DNA of 64,000 nt from Glycomyces amatae (GCF_020991375.1 NZ_JAJLQZ010000012.1:107815-171814); one strand, 5' to 3'; counted from the stretch's first letter, positions 1 through 9,959 are shown. The notes: generated by a model not told the origin, from the letters alone. Program-made: numbers and translations.

Positions 1-2
1 AG

Positions 3-683
3 ATCGCCGTCGAGGCGGTCTTCGAGCGCCTCCCGGTCAAGCAGGAGGTCTTCCGGACGCTCTCGGCGGTCTGCGCCCCCGAGACGGTGCTCGCCACGAA
101 CACCTCCGCGATCCCGATCACGGAGATCGCCGCGGCCGCCACGCACCCCGAGCGCGTGGTCGGCACCCACTTCTTCTCGCCGGTCCCGATGATGCGGCTC
201 TGCGAGCTCGTCCGCGGCCTCCACACCGGCGACGAGGCGCTCGCGAAGGCCCGCGCGTTCGCCGAGGCCGCCGGGAAGACCTGCGTGGTCGTCAACCGGG
301 ACGTCGCGGGTTTCGCGACGACGCGCCTCATCTGCGCGTTCGTCAACGAGGCCGCCCGGCTCGTGGAGGACGGCGTGATCTCCGCCGAGGACCTCGACAC
401 GGCGTGCCGCCTCGGCTTCGGGCACCCGATGGGGCCGCTCGCGACCGCCGACCTCACCGGCATCGACGTGATCACGCACGCGACCGAGAACATCTACGAG
501 GACACCGCGGACCCGAAGTTCTTCCCGCCCGCGATGCTCCGCCGCCTCGTGGCGGCGGGCGAGATCGGCCGCAAGAGCGGCAAGGGCTTCTTCGACTACG
601 AAGGGTTATCCACAGGCCTGTGGACGACGGAACGGCGCGGGCCGAGGCCCGCGCCGTTGCGCATGCGTCCTAGTTCGCGGTGA
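3..683 (+). CDS. 3-hydroxyacyl-CoA dehydrogenase, 5' end outside the window
   Basis: NAD-dependent oxidation of (3S)-hydroxyacyl-CoA (3-hydroxybutyryl-CoA dehydrogenase/FadB2-like), a cytoplasmic step of beta-oxidation or acetoacetyl-CoA metabolism. The frame is open from base 3. It shows the family's ATNTSAIPITEIA stretch, the GTHFFSPVPMMRLCELV segment and the C-terminal domain ending GRKSGKGFFDYE. The N-terminal NAD-binding Rossmann motif lies upstream of the window. Family members normally stop just after the GFFDY motif. Here the frame continues for about 28 unrelated residues through a hairpin at 631-658 to a TGA at 681-683. The extension overlaps the convergent hadB gene and contains one TTA codon at 606-608. 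The extension may be a lost stop codon. The enzyme family call is secure, the natural C-terminus is not. Confidence 0.85.
   Translation: MAVEAVFERLPVKQEVFRTLSAVCAPETVLATNTSAIPITEIAAAATHPERVVGTHFFSPVPMMRLCELVRGLHTGDEALAKARAFAEAAGKTCVVVNRDVAGFATTRLICAFVNEAARLVEDGVISAEDLDTACRLGFGHPMGPLATADLTGIDVITHATENIYEDTADPKFFPPAMLRRLVAAGEIGRKSGKGFFDYEGLSTGLWTTERRGPRPAPLRMRPSSR
631..658. terminator. Bidirectional hairpin between convergent genes
   Basis: Perfect 12-bp inverted repeat (AACGGCGCGGGC, 4-nt loop CGAG, and its complement). It lies between the catalytic end of the dehydrogenase and the end of hadB. There is no long T-run, as is common in high-GC actinomycetes. It falls inside the open 3' extension of the dehydrogenase frame, which argues that this extension is not ancestral. 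Confidence 0.7.
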
Positions 684-1086
684 GGGTCGCGCGCGAGGGG
701 GCGAGCACCTTCTCGCCTTCGCTGGTGACGGTCATCGCCAGTTCGACCGAGCGCCCGTCGAGCCGGCGCACCTTCGCCTCGACCTCGACGGTGGTGCCGC
801 CGGCGGGCACGACCACGGGCTTGGCGAACCGCGCGGAGAAGTCGGTGAGGCGCGCGTCGACCCCGGCCCCGGCGGCCCATTCGAGCACGGCGCGGGAGAC
901 CAGGCCCATCGTGTACATGCCATGGGCGATGACGTCGGGCAGCCCGGCGGCCTTCGCGGCGGCCTCGTCCTGGTGGATCGGGTTCTGGTCCCCGGAGGCG
1001 TCGGCGTAGGCGACGAGGTCCGCCCGGGTGACGGGGTAGGCCGTCGTGAACACGGTCTCGCCGACCGCGAGGGCGTCGAGGCTCAT
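670..1086 (-). CDS. hadB: MaoC-like (3R)-hydroxyacyl-ACP dehydratase subunit HadB
   Basis: 138-residue single hot-dog-fold dehydratase. It has the hydratase-2 catalytic segment with Asp33 and His38 (SGDQNPIH) followed by AHGMYTMG. In mycobacteria HadB is the catalytic partner of HadA in the FAS-II cycle. In non-mycolate actinomycetes the pair is a conserved MaoC-type dehydratase of unclear substrate. The ATG overlaps the hadA stop (ATGA), which indicates translational coupling. The order rpmG-hadA-hadB, preceded by tRNA-Thr and tRNA-Met, is the same as in Mycobacterium tuberculosis. The family and position are clear; the substrate cannot be told from sequence. Confidence 0.88.
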   Translation of the reverse strand: MSLDALAVGETVFTTAYPVTRADLVAYADASGDQNPIHQDEAAAKAAGLPDVIAHGMYTMGLVSRAVLEWAAGAGVDARLTDFSARFAKPVVVPAGGTTVEVEAKVRRLDGRSVELAMTVTSEGEKVLAPSRATLTAN

Positions 1087-1496
1087 GCGGGGTCTCCTTC
1101 CCCGGTCGCCGCCGCGACGAACAGGGTGGTCCACACCTCGGCTGCGAGCCCTTCGGCGTCGGTCACCTCGGTGCGCAGCGACAGGAGGTCGTTCCCGGCG
1201 ACGGTCTTGATCGACTCGATCACCACGGCGCACGACACCGCCGCGCCCGCCCGGAGCTCCCGGTGGTACGCGAAGCGCTGCTCGCGGTGCAGGACGCGGC
1301 TCCAGTCGAGCCCGAACTCGGGGTCGTCGATGAGCCGCTCCGCCGCGGGCAGCGTGAGCGATATGAGGAATGTAGGGGGAACCGTCCCGTGGTCGTCCAG
1401 GCCCAGGGCCTGCGCGAAACGCGTCACCGCGTCAGCGGTGATCGACACCGGCTCGGTGGTCGGCAAGGACCGGCCCACATACGAAGTGTTGAGCAT
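1083..1496 (-). CDS. hadA: MaoC-like dehydratase non-catalytic subunit HadA
   Basis: 137-residue N-terminal MaoC/FAS1-type hot-dog protein starting MLNTSYVGRS, with the PPTFLISL segment and the HREQRFAYHRELRAG strand typical of HadA. It lacks the Asp/His catalytic pair seen in the neighbouring HadB, as expected for the acyl-chain-binding subunit. It lies 17 bp downstream of rpmG and overlaps hadB by 4 bp, so rpmG-hadA-hadB is probably one operon. Confidence 0.85.
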   Translation of the reverse strand: MLNTSYVGRSLPTTEPVSITADAVTRFAQALGLDDHGTVPPTFLISLTLPAAERLIDDPEFGLDWSRVLHREQRFAYHRELRAGAAVSCAVVIESIKTVAGNDLLSLRTEVTDAEGLAAEVWTTLFVAAATGEGDPA

Positions 1497-1513
1497 GGCG
1501 CCGGGCGGTAAGA

Positions 1514-1681
1514 CTAGCGGGTCTCTTTGTGGACCTGCGAGGTCTTGCAGCGCGGGCAGTACTTCTTGAGCTCGAGCCGGTCGGGGTTGTTCCGCCGGTT
1601 CTTCTTCGTGATGTAGTTGCGCTCCTTGCACTCCACGCACGCCATGGTGATCTTGGGGCGGACGTCGGTAGCCTTGGCCAC
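1514..1681 (-). CDS. rpmG: 50S ribosomal protein L33
   Basis: 55-residue L33 of the zinc-binding type, with two Cys-x-x-Cys pairs (Cys15/Cys18 and Cys42/Cys45) and the [22 protein letters not shown] core. The start is GTG, preceded by an AGGAAGG ribosome binding site about 10 nt upstream. It is the first protein gene of the rpmG-hadA-hadB block and follows tRNA-Met. The Cys+ form implies that a zinc-free paralogue may exist elsewhere, as in other actinomycetes. Confidence 0.95.
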   Translation of the reverse strand: MAKATDVRPKITMACVECKERNYITKKNRRNNPDRLELKKYCPRCKTSQVHKETR

Positions 1682-1737
1682 GATGAGTGCCTTCCTCTGA
1701 TGGAACCCGCCGGTGGGCGGGTTCTCCCTGCAAAACA

Positions 1738-1772
1738 AAACGGCGACCAGCGTAACGCAGTGGTCGCCGTTT
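1738..1772. terminator. Hairpin between tRNA-Met and rpmG
   Basis: Perfect 12-bp inverted repeat with arms 1738-1749 and 1761-1772 and an 11-nt loop. A-rich sequence on the left gives a short U-run on the minus strand. It separates the tRNA genes from the rpmG operon. It could be a full terminator, or partial so that read-through feeds rpmG. Confidence 0.75.
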
Positions 1773-1780
1773 GCCAAAAG

Positions 1781-1852
1781 TAGCGATGGGCAGGATCGAA
1801 CTGCCGACACAACGATTATGAGTCGTTTGCTCTACCACTGAGCTACACCGCC
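1781..1852 (-). tRNA. tRNA-Met(CAT)
   Basis: Complete cloverleaf on the minus strand. The acceptor stem pairs with two G-U pairs, the D-arm is GCTCAGTGGTAGAGC, the anticodon stem is AACGA/TCGTT with loop CTCATAA (anticodon CAT), and the T-arm is GGCAG-TTCGATC-CTGCC. CCA is not encoded. It is an elongator-like Met tRNA, placed between tRNA-Thr and rpmG as in many actinobacteria. Confidence 0.95.
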
Positions 1853-1927
1853 GTGTGCCCACTGCCGCCAGATTGGCTCTGGGTGAGCAGTCCGACACCT
1901 GTTCGCTCGCGCTCCGAGGTGTCTCCG

Positions 1928-2000
1928 AGCCCCCTTACGGAATCGAACCGTAGACCTTCTCCTTACCATGGAGACGCTCTGCCGACTGAGCTAAGGGGGC
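1928..2000 (-). tRNA. tRNA-Thr(GGT)
   Basis: Complete cloverleaf. The acceptor stem GCCCCCT pairs with AGGGGGC, the anticodon stem TCTCC/GGAGA encloses loop ATGGTAA (anticodon GGT), and the T-loop is TTCGATT. CCA is not encoded. It is co-oriented with tRNA-Met and probably co-transcribed with it. A 7-bp hairpin (2004-2021) lies just upstream. Confidence 0.95.
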
Positions 2001-2098
2001 GTTCGCGAGGCTTCCCTCGCGGCCTTGACAAGAGTACATGACGGCGGCCGGTCCGCCGAACCGGGCCCCGCCCTGCGGCGCGGGCCACAGCGCCCTCC

Positions 2099-4630
2099 TC
2101 AGACCACCCGCAGGCGCGTCCGGTCCCGGCCCCCGCCCTGGCTGTCGAGCCAGGTCGCGAAGCGGTCGGGCGGCAGCGGGCGCGAGAAGTAGTACCCCTG
2201 GCCGACCTCGCACTCGAGGTCCCGCAGCTGCTCGACGGTCTGGTGGGCCTCGATGCCCTCGGCGACGACGCCGATCGCGAAGTGCCGGGCCAGGCCCAGC
2301 ACGGCCTCCACGATCGCCCGGTCGTCGGCGTCGGTGGCCATGCCCTGCACGAACCTGAGGTCGATCTTGATCTCCTGGACCGGCAGCCGCCGCAGGTACG
2401 CCAGCGAGGAGTACCCGGTGCCGAAGTCGTCCACCGACAGCCGCACGCCCATCTCGTGGAGCCGGTCGAGCGCGGGCGCGAGCCGCGGCTCCCCCGCGAC
2501 GACGTCGTCCTCGGTGATCTCGAACGTGAGCCGGTCGGCGGGGACCCCGTGCCGCTCCAGCAGGGCCGCGACCTTGTCGGGGAAGGTCGCGTCGGTGAGC
2601 GTGCGCGGCGACAGGTTCACCGCCATCGGCAGCGGCCCGTCCTCGCCGGCCCACTCGGCGGCGCGGCGCAGCGCCTCGTCGAGCACGGTCTCGGTGAGCT
2701 GCCCCAGCTGCCCGGTGGACCCGGCGATGGGGATGAACTCCTCGGGGGCGACGAGCCCGAACTCGGGGTGCGGCCAGCGCACCAGGGCCTCGGCGCCCAC
2801 GATCGCGCCGGGGCTGTCGAGGGCGCGGTCGAGCTTGACCTTCGGCTGGAAGTGCACTTCGAGCTCGCGGCGGTCGAGGGCCCGGCGCAGGTCGGCGGCG
2901 AGGCCGATGCGGCGCAGGCTCTCGGACTCGAGCCCGGCGTGGTAGAGCCGGACGCCGTCGGCGGCGCCCTTGGCCTGCCGGGTGGCGCCGTCGGCGCGTT
3001 TGAGCAGCTCGTCGGCGTCCGCGGCGAAGTCGGGGTGCGTGACCACGCCCACGGCGGCCGAGAGGCTCACGGCGACCCCGCCCACCTCGAAGGGCCCCTG
3101 GATCTCGCCGCGCAGGCGGCGGGCGCACTCGACGGCGTCCTCGGTCGAGGCCAGGCGGGTCTGGAGGATGAACTCGTCGGAGTCGATGCGGCCGAGGAAC
3201 GACCCGGCGGGCGCGTGCGCCTTGAGGCGGTGCGCGAACTCGACGAGCGCCGTGTCGCCGGCCTCGTGGCCGAGCGCGTCGTTGATCTCGTGGAGTCCGT
3301 CCACATCGAACATGAGGACGGCCACGACCTCGCCGGGCACGGTGATCGACAGCGCCTCCTGGAGCGCGGCGAGCGACCGGCGGCGGCTGGGGAGCCGGGT
3401 GAGCGGGTCGTGGTAGGCGTCGTAGCGCAGCTGGTCGAGCAGGCGCTCGTTCTGGACGGCGATGCCGACGTTCGCGGCGATGGTCTCCATCAGCTGGAGG
3501 TCGGCGGGCACGAAGTGCGAGAGCTCGCCGCCGATGCGGTCGGCCACCGAGAGGCAGCCGTAGACCTCGTCGCCCGAGCGCAGCGGCACGAGCATGGCGC
3601 CGCGCAGCCCGGCGGCCTCCAGGACCTCGCGCTGCGCGCGCGTGCCGTTCTTGGGGCTGAGCAGCAGGCCCTTGCCGGAGTCCATGACCTCGCGCTGGAG
3701 GTCGTCGGGGATCGGGTCGAGGTCGGTGAGCCCGGCGTCGTCGAGCGCGGAGGTGAGCCGGATGGGCGGGTAGCGCCCGGAGGCGGGGACCCACACGGTC
3801 GCCGACTCGGCCGAGAGGATGTCGCGCAGCCGCCCGAGCATCGCGTCGATGAGCCGGTTGGATCGCACCGAGTCGACCACCAGCTGCGTGAAGTCGTTGA
3901 GCTCGCGCAGGACGTGGCGCTGGCGGCGCAGCGCCATGTACGAGCGCGCGAGGTACACGAACGCGAGGACCACGAACCCGATGAGGACGCCCGACCACAT
4001 GGTGGCGTGCAGGAGCACCAGGAACATGACGCCCACGCACGCGCCGAGCACGGGCCCGACGAGGGTGAGCGCGAACCCGATCCAGGCCTTGACGACGCTG
4101 TCCCAACCCGACAGCGCGTACAGCATGATCGAGATGAAGACCGTGGTGACGATGCCGGTGATGACGATCGCCGAGACCAGCACCAGCCAGGTGCGCGGGT
4201 CGGAGACCGCGCCGACCCCGAGGTACCGCACGTACAGCACGGTGACCGTGGTGCCCGCGGTGATGAGGCCGATGTTGAACAGCGGCTTGAGGAGCCCGAT
4301 GTCCTCGCGGACGTACCGCCAGCCGTAGAACAGCACGGAGGCGAAGCACTTGGTCGCGACCACCCAGAAGGGCGGCAGGTAGAACAGGGCGATGACCAGC
4401 GGGATGTCGGTGAGGTTGAACGCGATCCGCATGCCGCGGGCGTCGTGCTGGACCAGCAGGCCCTGGCACACGACGAACGCCGCGACGAACGGGACGAGCT
4501 GGAGCACGGGGAAGGTCACGGGGGGCCCGAGGTAGGCCAGGCCGCCGATGCCGGCGGCGACCATGAACCCTGAGATCACGCGGGGCAGGACCCGGAACAG
4601 TACTGGGTAGCGGTCCCTGATCACCGGCAT
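2099..4630 (-). CDS. Membrane GAF-GGDEF-EAL c-di-GMP protein
   Basis: 843-residue protein for turnover or sensing of cyclic di-GMP at the membrane. Residues 1-230 contain several hydrophobic segments forming an integral membrane sensor. Residues about 248-400 are a GAF domain, 405-565 GGDEF, and 575-830 EAL. The GGDEF signature is degenerate (IDSDEF at 482-487), so the cyclase is probably inactive or GTP-binding only. The EAL domain keeps EALVRW (614-619), VNLSP (671-675), EITE (704-707), DDFGTGYSSL (734-743), KID (755-757), AEGIE (790-794) and QGYYFSRP, so phosphodiesterase activity is likely. It starts 36 bp after the small peptide gene at 4666 and is probably co-transcribed with it. Confidence 0.9.
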   Translation of the reverse strand: MPVIRDRYPVLFRVLPRVISGFMVAAGIGGLAYLGPPVTFPVLQLVPFVAAFVVCQGLLVQHDARGMRIAFNLTDIPLVIALFYLPPFWVVATKCFASVLFYGWRYVREDIGLLKPLFNIGLITAGTTVTVLYVRYLGVGAVSDPRTWLVLVSAIVITGIVTTVFISIMLYALSGWDSVVKAWIGFALTLVGPVLGACVGVMFLVLLHATMWSGVLIGFVVLAFVYLARSYMALRRQRHVLRELNDFTQLVVDSVRSNRLIDAMLGRLRDILSAESATVWVPASGRYPPIRLTSALDDAGLTDLDPIPDDLQREVMDSGKGLLLSPKNGTRAQREVLEAAGLRGAMLVPLRSGDEVYGCLSVADRIGGELSHFVPADLQLMETIAANVGIAVQNERLLDQLRYDAYHDPLTRLPSRRRSLAALQEALSITVPGEVVAVLMFDVDGLHEINDALGHEAGDTALVEFAHRLKAHAPAGSFLGRIDSDEFILQTRLASTEDAVECARRLRGEIQGPFEVGGVAVSLSAAVGVVTHPDFAADADELLKRADGATRQAKGAADGVRLYHAGLESESLRRIGLAADLRRALDRRELEVHFQPKVKLDRALDSPGAIVGAEALVRWPHPEFGLVAPEEFIPIAGSTGQLGQLTETVLDEALRRAAEWAGEDGPLPMAVNLSPRTLTDATFPDKVAALLERHGVPADRLTFEITEDDVVAGEPRLAPALDRLHEMGVRLSVDDFGTGYSSLAYLRRLPVQEIKIDLRFVQGMATDADDRAIVEAVLGLARHFAIGVVAEGIEAHQTVEQLRDLECEVGQGYYFSRPLPPDRFATWLDSQGGGRDRTRLRVV

Positions 4631-4665
4631 CGCGTGTCGACCATGTCCTGGTGCTCCGGCGTCAG

Positions 4666-4896
4666 CTAGCTGATCTCGCCGGAGACTCCGCCCGAGAGGG
4701 TGACGGCGTCGGAGATCTCGCCCGAGACCCCGCCGTTGGTGTCCTCGTGCTCGTCGGCGGGCGCGGCGACCCTGGAGATCTCACCGGAGACGCCGTCGGC
4801 GCTTGCGGCGGAGGCGGTTCCGGCGATCAGGCCGAGCGCGATAAAGCCCACGGCGAGGGCGGCGCCGAGCTTCTTGAGTAGTCTGACCGGTTTCAC
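4666..4896 (-). CDS. Small secreted peptide with three GVSGEIS repeats
   Basis: 76 codons starting GTG, with GGGAGG ribosome binding site 6 nt upstream. Residues 1-33 are a signal peptide (KKLG, hydrophobic stretch AALAVGFIALGLIAG, TASAASA cleavage region). The predicted 43-residue mature part contains GVSGEIS at 35-41, 56-62 and 70-76, the last at the very C-terminus. The intervals are 21 and 14 residues, both multiples of 7. I recognise no family. It is transcribed towards the c-di-GMP gene, which begins 36 bp later. It could be a pheromone-like precursor, a processed secreted peptide or a small surface-associated protein; which of these is unknown. Confidence 0.7.
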   Translation of the reverse strand: MKPVRLLKKLGAALAVGFIALGLIAGTASAASADGVSGEISRVAAPADEHEDTNGGVSGEISDAVTLSGGVSGEIS

Positions 4897-5112
4897 GAGG
4901 CCTCCCGTGAGGTGTGGGAACGTTCTGTCAAGGGGACCAGTTGAGCCCATGGTGCCACAGTCGGCTCGCACTAGGGAAGGCTTGCGACCGTGATTCTCGT
5001 GCTCTTTCTGGATCTGCCGCGCGCGCGGGCGCGACCCGACCATTGTCGCCGATGCGGTGACGGCGTTCGCTCACGGGTCGCTCCTTCGCTCGACGGGCCA
5101 CACCTCGCCGTT

Positions 5113-5131
5113 GTAGGTTAGGCTCGCCTTA
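5113..5131 (+). promoter_or_regulatory. DtxR/IdeR iron box
   Basis: 19-bp site GTAGGTTAGGCTCGCCTTA matches the DtxR/IdeR consensus TTAGGTTAGGCTAACCTAA at 15 of 19 positions. It overlaps a TAGGCT -10-like element 39 bp before the heme oxygenase start. Iron-loaded IdeR/DmdR would repress, so the oxygenase would be induced by iron starvation. Confidence 0.75.
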
Positions 5132-5169
5132 CCCTTGAACACGACCGCCGCTCGACAAGGAACCCGCGC

Positions 5170-6153
5170 ATGCCTGCAGACACCGCCGCCGCGAACGAGC
5201 CGGCGAGCACCGCCGCCACCCCCTTCTCCGCCCGCATCCGCGAGGCCTCCTGGTCGCGCCACCAGGGCCTGGACCCCTCCGCCGACGCGGCCGACCGCTC
5301 CCCCGGCGTGTTCGACCGGCTCTTCGACGGCTCGCTCGGCGTGGACGACTACACCCGCTGGCACGCGCAGCAGTTCTTCGTCTACGAGGCGATCGAGGCG
5401 GCGGCCGAGCGCTACGCGGACGATCCGGTGGCCGGCCCCTTCGTCTTCGGCGAACTGGCGCGCCGGGGCGCGATCGAGCGGGACCTGGCCTTCCTCATGG
5501 GGCCGAAGTGGCGCTCCGGCATCGAGCCGCTCCCCGAGACCCGCGCCTATGTGGACCGGATCAACGCCGCCTGCGCCGAGGGCCCCGGCGGCTACATCGC
5601 CCACGCCTACACCCGCTACCTCGGCGACCTCTCCGGCGGGCAGGCCTTCGGCAGGGCCGCGCGCCGCAGCTTCGGCTTCGACGGCGAGGGCGCGTCCTTC
5701 TACTCGTTCGAGGGCATCGCCAGCCCGAAGTCCTTCAAGGACGAGTACCGCTCCCGCCTCGACGCCCTCGACCTGCCGCCCGAGGACCGGGAGCGCCTCA
5801 TCGCGGAGGTCCTCGCGGCCTACGACCACAACGGCGCGGTGCTCGCGGCGCTCGGCGCCCGCCTCGACAAGAACCCCTTCTCCCCCAAGGTGATCGCAGC
5901 GATCTGCCACCACATGAACACCGACCACGCCGCCGACACGCTCGTGATCTGCCAGGGCGCCGGCGGCGTCCCGGACGCCGGGTCGGCCCGCATGACCGGC
6001 TTCGACGGCGAGGGCGCCGACTTCGCCGCCCTCGTCGGCGGGACCGAGGTCCCGGTCCGCATCGCCTGGGCCGCACCGCTGTCCGAGCGCGCCGAGGTCC
6101 GCCCCGAGATCGTCCGCCTCTTCACCGAGTCGAAGGGGCGGCGGGCGGACTGA
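5170..6153 (+). CDS. Heme oxygenase with C-terminal DUF2470 domain
   Basis: 327-residue enzyme that opens heme to biliverdin, CO and Fe2+, a cytoplasmic iron-acquisition step. The N-terminal heme oxygenase domain (about 19-230) has a candidate proximal His31 (SWSRHQ) and the distal-helix signature YLGDLSGGQ (150-158). Residues about 236-322 form a DUF2470/HugZ-type heme-binding domain (HHMNTDHAAD at 247-256). Start ATG at 5170 with AAGGAA upstream. The iron box at 5113 supports iron-starvation control. The fusion to DUF2470 is longer than the roughly 215-residue HmuO-type enzymes. Confidence 0.92.
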   Translation: MPADTAAANEPASTAATPFSARIREASWSRHQGLDPSADAADRSPGVFDRLFDGSLGVDDYTRWHAQQFFVYEAIEAAAERYADDPVAGPFVFGELARRGAIERDLAFLMGPKWRSGIEPLPETRAYVDRINAACAEGPGGYIAHAYTRYLGDLSGGQAFGRAARRSFGFDGEGASFYSFEGIASPKSFKDEYRSRLDALDLPPEDRERLIAEVLAAYDHNGAVLAALGARLDKNPFSPKVIAAICHHMNTDHAADTLVICQGAGGVPDAGSARMTGFDGEGADFAALVGGTEVPVRIAWAAPLSERAEVRPEIVRLFTESKGRRAD

Positions 6154-6316
6154 CCGGCCACTACCGCCCCGTGATGTCCGGATTGTCGCGACACGCCGGT
6201 CGGTGACGCATCTCGCCCGTCCGCCGCACGCGGCGTTACGGTGTCCCGGTTGCCAAGTCCACGGACGGCCCCCCGGCGTCCCGGCCGCACCGCGGCCCGG
6301 CCCCGGGGCGCCTCCG

Positions 6317-7153
6317 ATGGGCAACGCCACGGACCCGGAGGCAAGATTGTCCGACACCGGACCGGTGGCCGCCTACACGATCAGGCGTCACGCCGCCCGG
6401 CCGCACCGCACGAGGGGCCAGCACCGCGCCTCGTGGGCCGCAGAACTCACGCCGCTGCTGGCGGGGACCCAGCGCCGCTACACCGCGGTGGTCGGGTCGG
6501 CCGTCGCCGGGGCGTCCGTCGTCGCCATGGCCGCCACCGCGGGCCTGCCCGCCGAGGAGCCCCGCGAGGGGGCCTCGCAGGCGGTGAGCGACATCGCGGC
6601 GCTCGCGGCCGAGGCGAGCGCCCCCGAGCAGGCCGCGCCGGGCACGACCGGTGCGACGGGGACGGCCGATCCGGCCGCGGCGCCCGCGCCGGACGGGCCG
6701 GGGGAGGTCGCGCCGGCGGTCGAGCCCGCCCGGACCTCCCCGGTCACCGCGCAGGACGCCCAGGTCAAGTGGACGCCGATGCTCGACCGGATCACCATCA
6801 CGTCCCTGTTCGGCCAGCGCTGGGGCCGCAACCACAACGGCGTCGACTTCGACGCCGAGACCGGCGACCCGGTCTACGCCGCCTACCCGGGCACCGTCGT
6901 GTACGCCGGGTGGGAGTCCGGCTTCGGGAACCTCGTGGTCATCGACCACGGCGACGGCGTCGAGACCTACTACGCGCACAACTCCGAAGTGGTCGTCGCC
7001 CCCGGCGATCAGGTGGAGGGCGGCGGCCAGATCGCGAACGCCGGGAACACCGGGCACTCGTTCGGCTCCCACGTGCACTTCGAGGTGCACGTGGGCGGGC
7101 AGCCGGTCGAGCCCCTGAACTACCTCGCCGAGTCCGGACTGGACCTGCGCTAG
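6317..7153 (+). CDS. M23-family (LytM-type) peptidase
   Basis: About 278 residues. A basic N-terminus (RRHAARPHRTRGQ) precedes a hydrophobic segment (58-78). An Ala/Pro/Glu-rich linker follows, then a C-terminal LytM/M23 domain (about 155-270). The zinc motif is HNGVDFD (His173, Asp177) and HVHFEVH (His252, His254). It is probably a membrane-anchored or secreted peptidoglycan endopeptidase or amidase activator. The start is uncertain because the frame is open further upstream (to 6203) and no strong ribosome binding site precedes 6317. A 30-bp terminator palindrome follows the stop. No riboswitch could be recognised upstream, although such genes are often controlled by c-di-AMP riboswitches in actinomycetes. 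Confidence 0.88.
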   Translation: MGNATDPEARLSDTGPVAAYTIRRHAARPHRTRGQHRASWAAELTPLLAGTQRRYTAVVGSAVAGASVVAMAATAGLPAEEPREGASQAVSDIAALAAEASAPEQAAPGTTGATGTADPAAAPAPDGPGEVAPAVEPARTSPVTAQDAQVKWTPMLDRITITSLFGQRWGRNHNGVDFDAETGDPVYAAYPGTVVYAGWESGFGNLVVIDHGDGVETYYAHNSEVVVAPGDQVEGGGQIANAGNTGHSFGSHVHFEVHVGGQPVEPLNYLAESGLDLR

Positions 7154-7157
7154 CGTT

Positions 7158-7187
7158 CGCCCGGCGGACCGCGCGGTCCGCCGGGCG
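7158..7187. terminator. Bidirectional terminator palindrome
   Basis: Perfect 30-bp palindrome (15-bp arms meeting at the centre) between the convergent peptidase and pcrA genes. It is placed 4 bp after the peptidase stop and 5 bp from the pcrA stop. Confidence 0.8.
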
Positions 7188-7191
7188 AGTG

Positions 7192-9423
<2,232 letters not shown>

Positions 9424-9635
9424 TGACGATTATGCCCCTCGCCCCCGACGCGGCCGGAACCGCGGCGGACCCGGGCGGGTCCGGACCATAGGGGCCGTTC
9501 GAGTGGAAATCTGACAAGGCTGGTGAGGAGCCAGTACGTTGGCGGAGCTCTGCGGAGCGTACTTGCGACGAGTCCAGCCGCAGCTCAGATTTTCTCTCGG
9601 GCGGCCCACCCGGGCCTCGGCGGCGCTGTGCCCCC

Positions 9636-9902
9636 TTACAGCGGCCCGCGGCCCGCTCGGAGCACGAGCATCGCGATCTGGATGCCGTCGTCGCCGAGTG
9701 CCTGGCGGTACTTCTCGAGGATGGCCCGCTCGCGGTCGAGGACCAGACGGGTGCCGCCGTTGGCCATGCGGATCTGGCCGATCCGCTTCGACACCTCGGC
9801 GCGGCGCTGCCACAGCCGCAGGATCTCGGTGTCGAGCGCGTCGATCTCGACGCGGAGCTCGGCGAGCTCCTCGGGAACGGTTTCGGTGCTGGTGGTGGTC
9901 AT
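9636..9902 (-). CDS. Chorismate mutase, AroQ-delta type
   Basis: 88-residue chorismate-to-prephenate enzyme, the first committed step to Phe and Tyr. It shows the all-helical AroQ pattern ELRVEIDALDTEILRLWQRRAEVSKRIGQIR and the active-site-proximal MANGGTRLVLDRERAI. The C-terminus LRAGRGPL matches the short tail that in the mycobacterial enzyme (Rv0948c type) is activated by complex formation with DAHP synthase. AGGAGA lies 8 nt before the ATG. It is preceded by a structured leader with an aromatic-rich peptide (10000-10068) and a terminator-like hairpin (9960-9986), indicating attenuation. Confidence 0.93.
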   Translation of the reverse strand: MTTTSTETVPEELAELRVEIDALDTEILRLWQRRAEVSKRIGQIRMANGGTRLVLDRERAILEKYRQALGDDGIQIAMLVLRAGRGPL

Positions 9903-9959
9903 CAGGGCTTCTCCTAAGAGCGATGCGGATCGGACTCCGGGCGGTGGCCCTGGGCGTGC

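Noticed and set aside
2001..2030. Plus-strand promoter at TTGACA (2025-2030)
   Set aside because: No matching -10 and no plus-strand gene downstream; it lies upstream of the minus-strand tRNA-Thr by chance.
2243..4573. Long plus-strand open frame opposite the GGDEF-EAL gene
   Set aside because: Its composition (Glu/His/Val/Gly-rich, no motifs) is typical of the antisense of a high-GC gene; the minus-strand frame has all domain motifs.
6154..6316. Possible c-di-AMP (ydaO-type) riboswitch upstream of the M23 peptidase gene
   Set aside because: Such riboswitches often precede these genes, but I could not find the conserved core or a matching stem arrangement in this 163-bp stretch.
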